Positions 33,198 through 42,604 of a DNA stretch of 64,000 nt are shown here, one piece after another. Position 1 is the first letter of the stretch, and every line of letters begins with the position of its first letter. Below the pieces are notes generated by a model. That model was not told the DNA's origin, did not search any database, and saw only the letters and a list, made by a program, of their open reading frames with translations. The position numbers were made by a program, and so were the translations under genes. Origin of the DNA: DATHWB01 sp040880725 (GTDB taxonomy: Bacteria > Actinomycetota > Acidimicrobiia > Spongiisociales > ZC4RG35); contig JBBDHV010000029.1 in the NCBI GenBank assembly GCA_040880725.1, forward strand, positions 1 to 64,000, written 5' to 3'.

Positions 33198-34727
33198 ATG
33201 CCGAGAGACGGATCTGCCCGGGCGTCTCGGAGAGCCGCCCGGACCGGCGGTTCGCTCCGTCAACTGCCGTGGCGGAAGGTGACGAACCCGTACGCTCCGA
33301 TCGAAGTCCTGGACCCGGCCGCCCTCGACCTGATTCATGACGCCTCGCTGGCCATCCTCCGGCGCACTGGCATGGACTTCCTACACCCGGAGGCGATCGC
33401 CGTCCTGAAGGCCCACGGGGCGGACGTCATCGATGACGGCCCACGGGTGCGCTTCGAGCCGGACCTCGTCATGGAGTGGGTCCGGCGGGCTCCGTCTCGG
33501 TTCACACTGCACGCCCGGAACCCCGAACGCGACGTCGAGGTCGGTGACGACAACGTCATCTTTCTGTCGGTGGCCAGCGCCCCGAACGTGTCGGACTTCG
33601 ACAGCGGGAGGAGACCGGGAACGTTCGCAGACTTCGAAAACCTGGTCCGACTCGGCCAGTCGTTCAACGTGGTGCACAGCTTTGGCGGCTACCCGGTGGA
33701 ACCTCAGGACGTCGACCCTGCGGTGCGGCACCTCCACGCGCTGCGTTCCTTTGTCACGCTCAGTGACAAGACGTGGCACGCGTACTCCCTCGGGAGGGGA
33801 CGGATTCTCGACGCGATCGAAATCGCCCGGATTGCTCGCGGTGTCGATGTCGAAACGCTGTCGGCCGAGCCTTCGATCCACACGATCGTGAACACCTCCA
33901 GTCCTCTCCGCCTCGATGGCCCGATGATCGAGGGGATGATCGAAATGCTGCAACACGGCCAGGTCGTCGTCATCACGCCTTTCACGCTCGCCGGGGCGAT
34001 GGCTCCCGCCACGGTGGCCGGAGCCCTCGCCCTGCAGAACGCCGAGGCGCTGGCGGGGATCGCCTTCGGCCAGATGGTCGCACCGGGGTCGCCGATGATC
34101 TATGGCGGGTTCACCTCCAACGTGGACATGAAGTCGGGGGCGCCCGCATTCGGGACGCCGGAATACGCCCGCGCGGCCATGGTGGGCGGTCAATTGGCAC
34201 GGAGGTACGGCCTGCCGTATCGGACTTCGAATGCGAACGCATCGAATGCCGTCGACTCCCAGGCCGCCTACGAATCTCAGACCTCGCTGTGGTCTGCGGT
34301 GCTCGGTGGTGGGAACTTCATCATGCATGCCGCCGGATGGATGGAGGGCGGGCTCGTGGCCTCCTTCGAGAAGTTCATCGTCGACGTCGAACTCCTCCAG
34401 ACCCTCTCCGAGACGCTCATCCCGATCCGGGTCGATGCCGACACCCTCGGGCTCGACGCCATCGACGAGGTCGGACCGGGAGGTCACTTCTTCGGCTCGG
34501 AGCACACGCTGGCCCGTTATGAAGACGCGTTCTATGCCCCCGTGCTCTCGGACTGGCAGAACTTCGGGTCCTGGACCGAGTCCGGATCGGTGACGGCGGA
34601 GAACCGGGCACATCAGATCTGGAAGCGGGTGCTCGCCGAATTCGAGGCCCCGGCGCTCGCCGACGACATCCGCAGCGAACTCGACGACTTCGTCGCCCGC
34701 CGGATCACCGAAGGCGGGGTCGGCTGA
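33198..34727 (+). CDS. Second MttB-family corrinoid methyltransferase
   Basis: A 509-residue MttB-family protein, clearly diverged from the one at 21851-23383 but with the same landmarks: SPLRLDGPMIEGMIEML, FTLAGAMAPATVAGALALQ, GAPAFGTPEYARAAMVGG and DSQAAYESQTSLW. There is no in-frame amber codon, hence it does not need pyrrolysine. ATG at 33198 has GGGAG 7 nt before it; upstream in-frame ATGs at 33174 and 33108 are possible. It has no second corrinoid or activator gene nearby and may use those of the minus-strand operon. Confidence 0.87.
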   Translation: MPRDGSARASRRAARTGGSLRQLPWRKVTNPYAPIEVLDPAALDLIHDASLAILRRTGMDFLHPEAIAVLKAHGADVIDDGPRVRFEPDLVMEWVRRAPSRFTLHARNPERDVEVGDDNVIFLSVASAPNVSDFDSGRRPGTFADFENLVRLGQSFNVVHSFGGYPVEPQDVDPAVRHLHALRSFVTLSDKTWHAYSLGRGRILDAIEIARIARGVDVETLSAEPSIHTIVNTSSPLRLDGPMIEGMIEMLQHGQVVVITPFTLAGAMAPATVAGALALQNAEALAGIAFGQMVAPGSPMIYGGFTSNVDMKSGAPAFGTPEYARAAMVGGQLARRYGLPYRTSNANASNAVDSQAAYESQTSLWSAVLGGGNFIMHAAGWMEGGLVASFEKFIVDVELLQTLSETLIPIRVDADTLGLDAIDEVGPGGHFFGSEHTLARYEDAFYAPVLSDWQNFGSWTESGSVTAENRAHQIWKRVLAEFEAPALADDIRSELDDFVARRITEGGVG

Positions 34728-34743
34728 CGCCGAATGCGCGTTC

Positions 34744-36330
34744 TCAAGAACGCGTCCGGTCGGGGGCGTGGTGGGGTTGGTGGGCGTCACGATCGATCGA
34801 CCAGTCGCCCAGCCAGTAGCCGCCACCGACGAGCAGCAGACCCACTCCGGCGAAAAGCGCGATTCGAGTGAGGGGCGACGCCTCTGCGAGGTCGACGAAG
34901 AACAGCTTGCCCAGCGCCAAGCCCACCGCGGCGAAGCCGGCGCTGAGCGCGGGGCGCGACTCGCCGAGCCGGCCGGTCACGATCGCGGCCACTCCCAACA
35001 CTGCCCAGCCGGCGGTGACCCACGCCAGACCGTCCGGGCCGAGTCGCGGGAGTTCGACCGCAGTCCAGGCCATGGATCCGAAGTACGCGCCGGCGAGGTA
35101 GACGCCGGACAGGTCGTGGTCGTCGGTACCGCGCGCCACGACTCCGATCGCTGCCCCGGCCGCGAGGACCAGCAGCCCCGGAAGAAGTTGGGCGGGCTCT
35201 CGCGCGTCCCCGGTCACGATCGCCGTGACGGCAACGAGCATCACTGCGACGAGCAGATACAACACATGGCCGGCGTCCGCGAGCCGTCGTTCGACACCCT
35301 TATGACCGGCGACGACGAGTCCGACGGCAACGGCTGCAAGACCGACCAGGACCCAATCGCCTGTCATGGCCTCGCCGACCGCCGCGACAGTCAACGTCAC
35401 CGCAGGGACGTACTGCACTCGTCCCACGGCCCACTCGGCCCGATCGCGCAGTGTGCGGGCAGCCAGGAGGTGGATGGCAACGAGTCCGAGAGCGAGTGCG
35501 GTCCAACTGATCCGGGTGCCGCTTTCGGCGAAGATCAGTCTCGTTCCGGCATACAGGGCCAGGCTCCCGACCGAGGTCGTGACCATCGGGAGTGCCCGCC
35601 GGGCGACGAGGGGTCCCAGCCGCGTGACCGTGGCGGCCAAGGGAACGATCACCAGCATCAGCCATGCGATGACCATTGCGGTCTGCACGGCGACGGCGGC
35701 AGCACCGTCGACGCCGACCGCGGCGCCGAGATCCACGAGGACGGACACTGCGATGGCGCCGGCGGCCATGGTGTGGGACCGCCACCATCCCGCCCGGAAG
35801 AACAGCACCGTCGACAAGGCCCCGATGGTTGCCAGATACACCGACTCAGCGCCGACGACGCTCATGCGGCCGTCGATGAGTGCAGGGGCGGCGGCGGCGG
35901 TGCCCAACCCGATGCCCGCCAGGAGTTCGGAGTTCGAGCGGCGTGCAAGTGCGAGCGTGAGGGCGGACACAGCGGCGAGTTGCAGGAAGCCTTCGGTGGC
36001 CGAAGTCAGCCCGTAGTGGTGGTGGGCGGCGTAGCCGGTGAGAAACAAGACGGCGGCGCCGGTCCCCTGGAGGAGGACGCCGTACGCGGCGCGGTCTCGT
36101 CCGACCGCCATGCCCGCACCGATCAAGAGTGATCCCGCACCGGCGGCCAGCGCGACTCTGGCGATCGGGCCGATCCAGCCTTGCTCGATCGAATAGCGAA
36201 GGAAGAAGGCCGTCGCCAGGACCAACAGCGCGAGCCCGGCGCGAAAGAGGGTGCGGCCGCTCAGGAGTTCGGGCTTGGAAGGTGATGTCGTCATTGCGAC
36301 AGCATCGGTCAGCAGGCTCTCCGATGACAT
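34744..36330 (-). CDS. DUF2339-type polytopic membrane protein
   Basis: A 528-residue membrane protein with more than a dozen hydrophobic helices and short loops. It starts after a soluble N-terminus with GRTLFRAGLALLVLATAFFLR, contains GVLLQGTGAAVLFLTGYAAH and ends GKLFFVDLAEASPLTRIALF. This composition is typical of DUF2339, whose function is unknown. It seems to be a single gene on the minus strand. Confidence 0.8.
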   Translation of the reverse strand: MSSESLLTDAVAMTTSPSKPELLSGRTLFRAGLALLVLATAFFLRYSIEQGWIGPIARVALAAGAGSLLIGAGMAVGRDRAAYGVLLQGTGAAVLFLTGYAAHHHYGLTSATEGFLQLAAVSALTLALARRSNSELLAGIGLGTAAAAPALIDGRMSVVGAESVYLATIGALSTVLFFRAGWWRSHTMAAGAIAVSVLVDLGAAVGVDGAAAVAVQTAMVIAWLMLVIVPLAATVTRLGPLVARRALPMVTTSVGSLALYAGTRLIFAESGTRISWTALALGLVAIHLLAARTLRDRAEWAVGRVQYVPAVTLTVAAVGEAMTGDWVLVGLAAVAVGLVVAGHKGVERRLADAGHVLYLLVAVMLVAVTAIVTGDAREPAQLLPGLLVLAAGAAIGVVARGTDDHDLSGVYLAGAYFGSMAWTAVELPRLGPDGLAWVTAGWAVLGVAAIVTGRLGESRPALSAGFAAVGLALGKLFFVDLAEASPLTRIALFAGVGLLLVGGGYWLGDWSIDRDAHQPHHAPDRTRS

Positions 36331-36446
36331 CGGGGGTCTCCCCCAATCGGGCTTCCGGGTGTCTCGGGGGAGGCTCCGCTGGTGCGGACGATCAGCGATC
36401 CTCGTCGGCCTGGTCGTGTTCGGCCTCGGTGCGTTCGCGCGTCAGG

Positions 36447-37691
36447 TCACTTCCGGGTATGGCCGCCGCGGCTGTCCCGGCCGATTCCGATGGCCAGCCA
36501 AGTGGACCGGCTCGGGACCGACACGAACCGGCGCTTCGTGACCTCCATCTGCCTGCGCACGATCAGGCGGTAGCCGATGAACACGGCAAAGATCCCGTGG
36601 ACCGCGATGAGGAACAACCAGAACCCGTCGACTCCCAGCGCACTCATCGTGAGCGACGCCGAGGCCGGGCCGAGGACTGCAGCCGCGCCATTCGAAAACA
36701 TCAGCACGGCACTTGCCGCGACGAGCCGTTCGGCGGGGAGGGCGTCGTTGGTGTGACTCACTCCCAAGGAGTACATGGGGAACGAAAAGCCGCCGAACAC
36801 GAATCCGGCGACCATCGTCCAGACCGAGGTGGGATCGATCATCCACAGCCACAAGGCACACGCCGCAGCTCCCGATGTCGCCAGCAGCAGCACCTTGCGG
36901 CGGGAGATCATGTCGGACAGCGCTCCGAGCGGCCATTGGAACACCATGCCCCCGATCAGCAGCAGCCCCATGAAGAGGGAGAGCCGTGCCACCCCGAGAC
37001 CGGAGTTGGCGGCCCACACGGCACCCATACCGAAGAGGGCACCGCCCGAGATGCCCGAAACCGCGACCCCGGTGACTCCCAGCGGGACCGTTGTGAACAC
37101 CTCGCGGAACGGGAGTCCTCGTTCGGGCGGAACGACGATGGGAGCATTCGACGGGGCGAGCGCGATCGGGACGACCGCCATCGACACGAGCACCGAGGCG
37201 ACCACGAACAGTTCAAACCCGGCCGGATCGGCGAGGTTGAGGAGCAACTGGCCTGCCGCGAGTCCGCCGCTGACAACCACCATGTACACCGACAGCACTC
37301 GCCCACGGTTCGCGTTGGAAACGACCCCGTTGAGCCACGACTCCGCGACGATGTAGAGCCCGGCCAGGCAGAACCCGGTGACCATGCGCATCCCGAACCA
37401 CAAGGTCGGATCCACGAAGAGGGTGTAGACGAGCAGGGCAATCGACCCCATCGAGGCGAGGCCCGAGTACACCCGGACATGGCCGACCGTCCCCACGATG
37501 CGAGGCACGAAGAACGCGCCAACGAGAAAGCCCAGGTAGTACCCCGTCATCACCACGCCCGTCACCGTGGTGGAGAAGCCTTCGAGGTCTGCCCGGAGAC
37601 CCACCAGGGAGGACTGGAGTCCGTTCCCGACCATCAGAAATGAGAGCGCGGCGAACAGCGGCCAGGCTCCTCTTGTCGCAGCACGTGTCAT
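36447..37691 (-). CDS. MFS transporter
   Basis: A 414-residue major facilitator with 12 predicted transmembrane helices, starting WPLFAALSFLMVGNGLQSSL and with the loop 2-3 region GYYLGFLVGAFFVPRIVGTVGHVRVY. It resembles the YcaD/TtgA-like clade of uncharacterised MFS proteins (conserved FGMRMVTGFCLAGLYIVAESWL). The substrate is unknown. ATG at 37691 chosen; no clear ribosome binding site. It is divergent from the betaine-homocysteine methyltransferase-like gene. Confidence 0.85.
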   Translation of the reverse strand: MTRAATRGAWPLFAALSFLMVGNGLQSSLVGLRADLEGFSTTVTGVVMTGYYLGFLVGAFFVPRIVGTVGHVRVYSGLASMGSIALLVYTLFVDPTLWFGMRMVTGFCLAGLYIVAESWLNGVVSNANRGRVLSVYMVVVSGGLAAGQLLLNLADPAGFELFVVASVLVSMAVVPIALAPSNAPIVVPPERGLPFREVFTTVPLGVTGVAVSGISGGALFGMGAVWAANSGLGVARLSLFMGLLLIGGMVFQWPLGALSDMISRRKVLLLATSGAAACALWLWMIDPTSVWTMVAGFVFGGFSFPMYSLGVSHTNDALPAERLVAASAVLMFSNGAAAVLGPASASLTMSALGVDGFWLFLIAVHGIFAVFIGYRLIVRRQMEVTKRRFVSVPSRSTWLAIGIGRDSRGGHTRK

Positions 37692-37893
37692 CTGGTCATG
37701 CACGCTAAACGTGGTGACGTCGCGGCGAATCTCCGGTATCGTGGTGAGTGCGCCGATTTGATCGTCAGCTTGCTGGGCGCAGGACAAATACAGCTAAAGC
37801 GGTGGTCTCGTGACCGCCCAGCAGATACCGCTGCGGCGGTCGCTTCGTACCGGAGGCGATCGGCGGCACCCCAACCGACGATCGGAGGCACGA

Positions 37894-38877
37894 ATGTGTA
37901 CGGGACGATTTCGGTCAGCACTCGCAGAGGGTCGGATCCTGGTCGCGGACGGAGCGATGGGTACGACTCTCTTTTCGTTGGGGCTCGAGGGAGGCGGCTG
38001 CCCCGAGTTCCTCAACGTCCGCCGGCCCGAACTGGTCGGTGACGTTCATCGACGCTTCGCGGAAGCCGGTTCGGACATCGTTCTCACCAACACCTTCGGT
38101 GGCAATGCACGCCGCCTGGCGCTGCATGCCGCCTCGGACCGGGTCGGTGAGCTGAATCGGGCCGCCGTGGACCTCGCACGCCGTGCGACCGATGACCTCG
38201 GCACCCTGGTGGCAGGATCGGTCGGACCCACCGGGGACCTGCTGGTGCCGCTCGGTTCCCTGACTCACGACGCGGCGGTGGCGGTGTTCTCCGAACAGAT
38301 CGCCGCCCTCGTCGAGGCAGGTGTCGACGTGGTGTGGATCGAGACCCTGTCATCGGTCGCCGAGCTGGCGGCCGCGGTCGAAGCCGTCTCCGGCTTCGAC
38401 GTGCCTGCTGTTGGCACGATGAGCTTCGACACCGCCGGGCGGACCATGATGGGCGTGACCGGCACCGAGCTCGCGGAGTGGGCACATGCGGACGGGAATC
38501 TCGCCGCAATCGGGGCGAACTGTGGGGTCGGTCCCGGCGATGCGGTGGCGGCGGTCTTCGACATCACCGAGGCTCATCCCGACGCGATCGCGGTCGCAAA
38601 GCCCAACTGCGGGATGCCGCTCTATGAGACGGACCGGCTCGTGTACCCGATCGGGCCGGAAGGCATGAGCGACTTCGTTGATCTGGCGCTCCGCTCGGGG
38701 GCGCGGATCATCGGTACCTGTTGCGGGTCCACACCGGAGCACATCGCAGGAATCCGGGCAGCCGTCGATTGCCACGCGGGGGAGGAGAGACCTGATCGCG
38801 CGGAGATCGAAGTTCGGCTCTCCGCCCGTCCGATCGCCGCGGCCGGCCAGCCTCAGCGGAGACGACGGCGCGGTTGA
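37894..38877 (+). CDS. Homocysteine S-methyltransferase (betaine-type)
   Basis: A 327-residue homocysteine methyltransferase domain protein. It starts with GRILVADGAMGTTLFSLG and has TNTFGGNARRL; the zinc-binding Cys residues are in GANCGVGPGDA and the GTCCGSTPEHI pair, as in BHMT and MetH. Betaine or S-methylmethionine are likely donors; the neighbouring betaine demethylation genes favour betaine. ATG at 37894 has GGAGG 5 nt upstream. Its 3' end overlaps the convergent pabB by 25 bp. The 200-bp leader has hairpins (for example GCGGTGGTC/GACC-GC) but no riboswitch I recognise. Confidence 0.85.
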   Translation: MCTGRFRSALAEGRILVADGAMGTTLFSLGLEGGGCPEFLNVRRPELVGDVHRRFAEAGSDIVLTNTFGGNARRLALHAASDRVGELNRAAVDLARRATDDLGTLVAGSVGPTGDLLVPLGSLTHDAAVAVFSEQIAALVEAGVDVVWIETLSSVAELAAAVEAVSGFDVPAVGTMSFDTAGRTMMGVTGTELAEWAHADGNLAAIGANCGVGPGDAVAAVFDITEAHPDAIAVAKPNCGMPLYETDRLVYPIGPEGMSDFVDLALRSGARIIGTCCGSTPEHIAGIRAAVDCHAGEERPDRAEIEVRLSARPIAAAGQPQRRRRRG

Positions 38878-40655
38878 CCGACGGGATGGGTCGGCTCCAC
38901 TGAGCCGACCAGGACCGCCTCCTCCCAGCCCCGGAGACTGTTCACTCGGGCCAGTCGGGTCGCGCGGAACAGGGCTTCGACAGGGATCGACCGTTCTTCG
39001 AGCCGGCCATGGTCGATCAGCGATTGACGGGCAATTCCCGGGAGCGCGCCGTCGGCGACCGGCGGCGTCACCCAGGTGCCGTCCAGTTCGGCGCACAGGG
39101 TCGCAATCGACGTGTCTGCCACCAGACCGTCCATCGTGATCAGGATCACGTCGTCGGCGTGGGGGTGGCGGGCGGCGGCGGCGTCGTAGACGGATCGTTC
39201 GGTCGTCTTGTGTCGGAGCATCGGATCACCGGGGTCGAGGCCGATGTCGTCGATGGCGAGTTCCACCCGGGTGGACTGATGGGGGGCGGTTGCGATCTCG
39301 GTGGAGATACGACCTGAGCGTCCCACGAGTAGTCGGACCCGCAGTGGTCCGTCCGCGTGGCGTACGGCGTTGTCGAGTGCGCTGCGAACTTCCGCAGGGT
39401 CAACGGGGACGTCGAAATACCACGCTGATCGGGTGAGACGCCCCAGATGCGCCGTCAGGTTGCGGTAGCCGTCTTCCGGTGACCAGCGCATCGTTTCGAG
39501 GAGCGAGAAGCTCGTCGCCCGTCGATCGAGGATCCGGGTCTTCAGCAGCGCTTCGCGGTACTCGCCTGCCGCCGTCGAGTCGTATGTCACGCCGCCGCCG
39601 GTTCCGTAGAAGGCGGTTCCGGTCGCACGGTCGATGGTCACCGTTCGGATCCCCACGTTGAACGCCCACTCCGCGCCCCCAGCACGGGGGCCGCCATATC
39701 CGATCGCACCGCAGTAGGCCCCCCGGGGGGAGGTTTCGAGTTCGGCGATGAGTCCCATGGTCGCGATCTTGGGCGCGCCCGTGATGGATGCACACGGGAA
39801 CAAGGCGCCGAACACGGTTGGGAGGGTCGTCTCGGGGCGTGGCTCGGACACGACTGTGGACGTCATCTGCCACACCGTGTCGTATTTCTCGGTCGTGAAC
39901 AGGGCCGGTACCTGCACGGTGCCGAGTCGGGCGATGCGGCCCATGTCGTTGCGAACCATGTCGACGATCATCAAGTTCTCGGCCCGCTGTTTCTCGGAAT
40001 GGACGAGGCCGGCACGTTGTGCTTCGTCGGCGTCGAGATCGACCCCGCGGGGAGCGGTCCCTTTCATCGGCCGGGAGATGAGCTTGCCGTGGCGCCATTC
40101 GAAGAAGAGTTCCGGAGACGCCGAAACGATCGTCCAGTCCCCCGTGTCGATGAAGGCGCCATATCCGCACGACTGTCCGGCGATGAGGTCGAGGTAGAGA
40201 GCCTCGGGTTCGCCGTCGAACTCAGAGGTCATCCGGAACGTGTGATTCACCTGATAGGTGTCACCGGCGACGATCGCGCGGTGGATGCGGTCGATGCCGG
40301 CTGCGTGAGCGTCCTCGTTGATCGCCGGCACCCACCGACCCAGCACGGCCGTGTCATGGCCGCTGTCGTCGGAGGGGATTCGACGGTCGAACACCCCGAA
40401 CCACGCGAGGGGCAGGTTCTCGACAGGTGAGCCGATCGGGGAGCGGACCACGAACGCCGGATCGAAGGCCGGTGACGCTTCGTACGTGACGAAGCCGGCC
40501 ACCCAACGGCCGGCCGCCACCTGTCGTTCGGCGTCTGCGAGGACGCGGACCACGTCTGAGGTCTCCGTGGCCACGAGGGCGGTTCGGAATCCGTCGAGGG
40601 TGAAGGAACGGCGCGAGCGGGGCCGGAGGTCGTCGAATCGGGCGCGAGGTGTCAT
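38853..40655 (-). CDS. pabB: Aminodeoxychorismate synthase I / lyase fusion
   Basis: A 600-residue fusion. Residues to about 370 are the chorismate-binding PabB domain (AGDTYQVNHTFRM, SASPELFFEW, SRPMKGTAPRG, HSEKQRAENLMIVDMVRND, GAPKIATMGLIAELE); the C-terminal about 200 residues are PabC, a PLP-dependent lyase, with SLLETMRWSPEDGYRN. It would make 4-aminobenzoate for folate from chorismate with glutaminase PabA, which is not in this window. ATG at 40655 chosen; a GTG lies two codons upstream. Confidence 0.9.
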   Translation of the reverse strand: MTPRARFDDLRPRSRRSFTLDGFRTALVATETSDVVRVLADAERQVAAGRWVAGFVTYEASPAFDPAFVVRSPIGSPVENLPLAWFGVFDRRIPSDDSGHDTAVLGRWVPAINEDAHAAGIDRIHRAIVAGDTYQVNHTFRMTSEFDGEPEALYLDLIAGQSCGYGAFIDTGDWTIVSASPELFFEWRHGKLISRPMKGTAPRGVDLDADEAQRAGLVHSEKQRAENLMIVDMVRNDMGRIARLGTVQVPALFTTEKYDTVWQMTSTVVSEPRPETTLPTVFGALFPCASITGAPKIATMGLIAELETSPRGAYCGAIGYGGPRAGGAEWAFNVGIRTVTIDRATGTAFYGTGGGVTYDSTAAGEYREALLKTRILDRRATSFSLLETMRWSPEDGYRNLTAHLGRLTRSAWYFDVPVDPAEVRSALDNAVRHADGPLRVRLLVGRSGRISTEIATAPHQSTRVELAIDDIGLDPGDPMLRHKTTERSVYDAAAARHPHADDVILITMDGLVADTSIATLCAELDGTWVTPPVADGALPGIARQSLIDHGRLEERSIPVEALFRATRLARVNSLRGWEEAVLVGSVEPTHPVGQPRRRLR

Positions 40656-40853
40656 GGACACCCGACGCTAACCAAACGGCGAAATCGTCTGCACGGACCG
40701 ACGGCAAGTGGCAGTCTGATCGACGCGGGAACACTCGCCGGCTGGCTGCTCGGCGAGAAGGATGACGAATGGGTCGAGCCTGGTGGTGGGGGCCCTTTCT
40801 GCGCGACGGAGTCTCCGAGGATGTGGCGTACACCATCGCACCCCGAAGGGCAC

Positions 40854-42191
40854 TCACATCGCGGCGTAGAGATGCCACTCGTCGGGGATTCCCTTGAGGC
40901 GGTGGGCGCCCCGGTCCTCGAACGACGTGCCGGAGCCGGCGACGAGATCCTTGACTGTCCGTGACACGAGAACCTCACCGGGATTCGCGAGATCGGCGAT
41001 GCGAGCCCCGATGTGAACGGCGAGGCCGGCCACGTCGTCTCCGACTTTCTCCACCTCGCCGGTGTGGATGCCGGCCCTGATCTCGAGTCCCAGCGTTCGC
41101 ACACCGGCGCACATGTCCCGGGCCGCCGCGATCGCGCGGGCCGGGCCGTCGAACGTCGCCAGGAAGCCGTCGCCCGCGGTGTCGATTTCGACGCCCCGAA
41201 AACGGGACAAAGCGTCGCGGACGAGGCGATGGTGGCGCTGGAGGAGTTCGCTCCATTCCTGATCTCCGCGTGTCACCGCATGGTCGGTCGAGCCGACGAT
41301 GTCGGTGAACAGCACAGTCGCCAGCACGCGCCGCGACTCGATCCCGACCCGGTGTCCGGTGAGGAACTCCCGGATCTCGTCGAGTAGAGGTTCGAAGTCG
41401 CCCGCCGCCAGGTAGTGGTCCTGGCCCGGCATTTCGATGAAACGGCTTCCGGGAATCTGCGCGGCGATCCAGCGGCCCTCTTCGACTTGGACGTCGGCAT
41501 CGTCAGTCCGGTAGATGCAAAGCGTCGGAACGCGGATGCTGGGAAGGATCGCCCGCGTGTCGATGGCGGTGTTCATTCTGACCAGATGCGCGGCGGCCCT
41601 GGGACTGGCTGCCAGGCGAAAGTACCGCGCCAGCCATTCCACGAATGCCGGGTCGGTCTTGCGGCTCGGTGCCATCCAGCTCGGAATGCGGCTCGGATCG
41701 CCCCAATCCCGCTCGATCTCGGCGATCTCCGCCTCCCGGTCGGCGGATGCCGGCGCCCATGGATAGTCCTCCGACCAGATCCGCTTGGCGTAACACGCGA
41801 CGAGGATCAGTCCGTCGCATCGATCCGGATAGGTGGCGGCGAAGAGGATCGACATGTTGCCGCCTTCGGAGTGGCCCAGCAGGGTCGCCCGCTCCGAGCC
41901 GACGGCGTCCATCACCGCCCGCACATCGTCCATTCGCTCTTCCAGGTGGGGAAGTCGATCGATCGGGACGGCGTCTGACATCCCGGTGCCGCGCTTGTCG
42001 AAGACGATCAGGCGCGAGAACGACGCCAGTGTGCTGAGAAAACGGGCCGTGTCGGGGTCGTCCCACATCACGTCGATGTTCGAGGCGAAGCCCGGTACGT
42101 ACACGAGGTCCCTGGGGCCGTCACCGATCACCTGGTAAGCGATGTTCACGTCCCCGCTGCGGGTGTACCGGGTTCGTGGAGTCGAATGCAT
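40854..42191 (-). CDS. Alpha/beta-hydrolase/class III nucleotide cyclase fusion
   Basis: A 445-residue protein. The N-terminal hydrolase (residues about 10-265) has VYVPGFASNIDVMWD, the nucleophile motif LLGHSEGGN and the C-terminal His in GQDHYLAAGD. The C-terminal class III adenylate/guanylate cyclase domain (from about residue 280) has LATVLFTDIVGSTDHA, DTAGDGFLATFDGPARAI and GLEIRAGIHTGEVE. This fusion occurs repeatedly in actinobacteria. It might couple a small-molecule ligand to cyclic nucleotide production. ATG at 42191 lies directly after GGAGG, an unusually short spacing. Confidence 0.87.
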   Translation of the reverse strand: MHSTPRTRYTRSGDVNIAYQVIGDGPRDLVYVPGFASNIDVMWDDPDTARFLSTLASFSRLIVFDKRGTGMSDAVPIDRLPHLEERMDDVRAVMDAVGSERATLLGHSEGGNMSILFAATYPDRCDGLILVACYAKRIWSEDYPWAPASADREAEIAEIERDWGDPSRIPSWMAPSRKTDPAFVEWLARYFRLAASPRAAAHLVRMNTAIDTRAILPSIRVPTLCIYRTDDADVQVEEGRWIAAQIPGSRFIEMPGQDHYLAAGDFEPLLDEIREFLTGHRVGIESRRVLATVLFTDIVGSTDHAVTRGDQEWSELLQRHHRLVRDALSRFRGVEIDTAGDGFLATFDGPARAIAAARDMCAGVRTLGLEIRAGIHTGEVEKVGDDVAGLAVHIGARIADLANPGEVLVSRTVKDLVAGSGTSFEDRGAHRLKGIPDEWHLYAAM

Positions 42192-42232
42192 CCTCCGGAG
42201 AATACGATCCGAGCCGGACGATCGGCGCGGGA

Positions 42233-42556
42233 TCAGAGACGAGCCAGCGAGAACGGGCGGCGATAGCGAACGACCGCGCGGTGGAGACCGTCTGTGGGGA
42301 CCCATCCGAGCGTTCTCGAATCAGCGAGGGTGGCGGCCGTGTTGTCGGATTCGAGCCACGCCTCTCCTCCAGAGACTGCTGCCAGCCTCTTGACGATCCA
42401 CATGCCGTCGATGCGGGGGTGGGGTACCACGACGATCGAACCCGGCTGCGGAGATGGGTCGCGGCGGGCGAGCAGCAGGTCGCCGGGTTGCAGCGACGGA
42501 AGCATCGACTCTTCGACCACCCGGAAACGTCGCAACTTCGATTCACCTCGATCCAC
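42233..42556 (-). CDS. sodX: Nickel-type superoxide dismutase maturation protease
   Basis: A 107-residue S26 (signal peptidase I-like) protein. The catalytic Ser17 is in EESMLPSLQPGDLLL and the general base Lys56 in MWIVKRLAAVSGG. There is no signal or membrane anchor, consistent with SodX, which removes the NiSOD propeptide in the cytoplasm. It is divergent from sodN with 48 bp between starts. GTG at 42556 chosen as the first start codon after the conserved region begins. Confidence 0.88.
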   Translation of the reverse strand: MDRGESKLRRFRVVEESMLPSLQPGDLLLARRDPSPQPGSIVVVPHPRIDGMWIVKRLAAVSGGEAWLESDNTAATLADSRTLGWVPTDGLHRAVVRYRRPFSLARL

Positions 42557-42570
42557 GGCGGGAGTATGGT
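42542..42570 (+). promoter_or_regulatory. Candidate sodN promoter
   Basis: TTCACC (42542-42547) and TATGGT (42565-42570) are 17 bp apart, 35 bp before the sodN ATG, with GGAGGT at 42591-42596 as ribosome binding site. No clear Nur-type nickel operator is seen. The -35 lies inside the sodX coding start. Confidence 0.4.
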
Positions 42571-42604
42571 CGGAGAACCACGTTCCAACTGGAGGTACCC
42601 GACC

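Noticed and set aside
40656..40853. Small gene between pabB and the cyclase
   Set aside because: Short open frames exist but lack ribosome binding sites and recognisable sequence; treated as intergenic.
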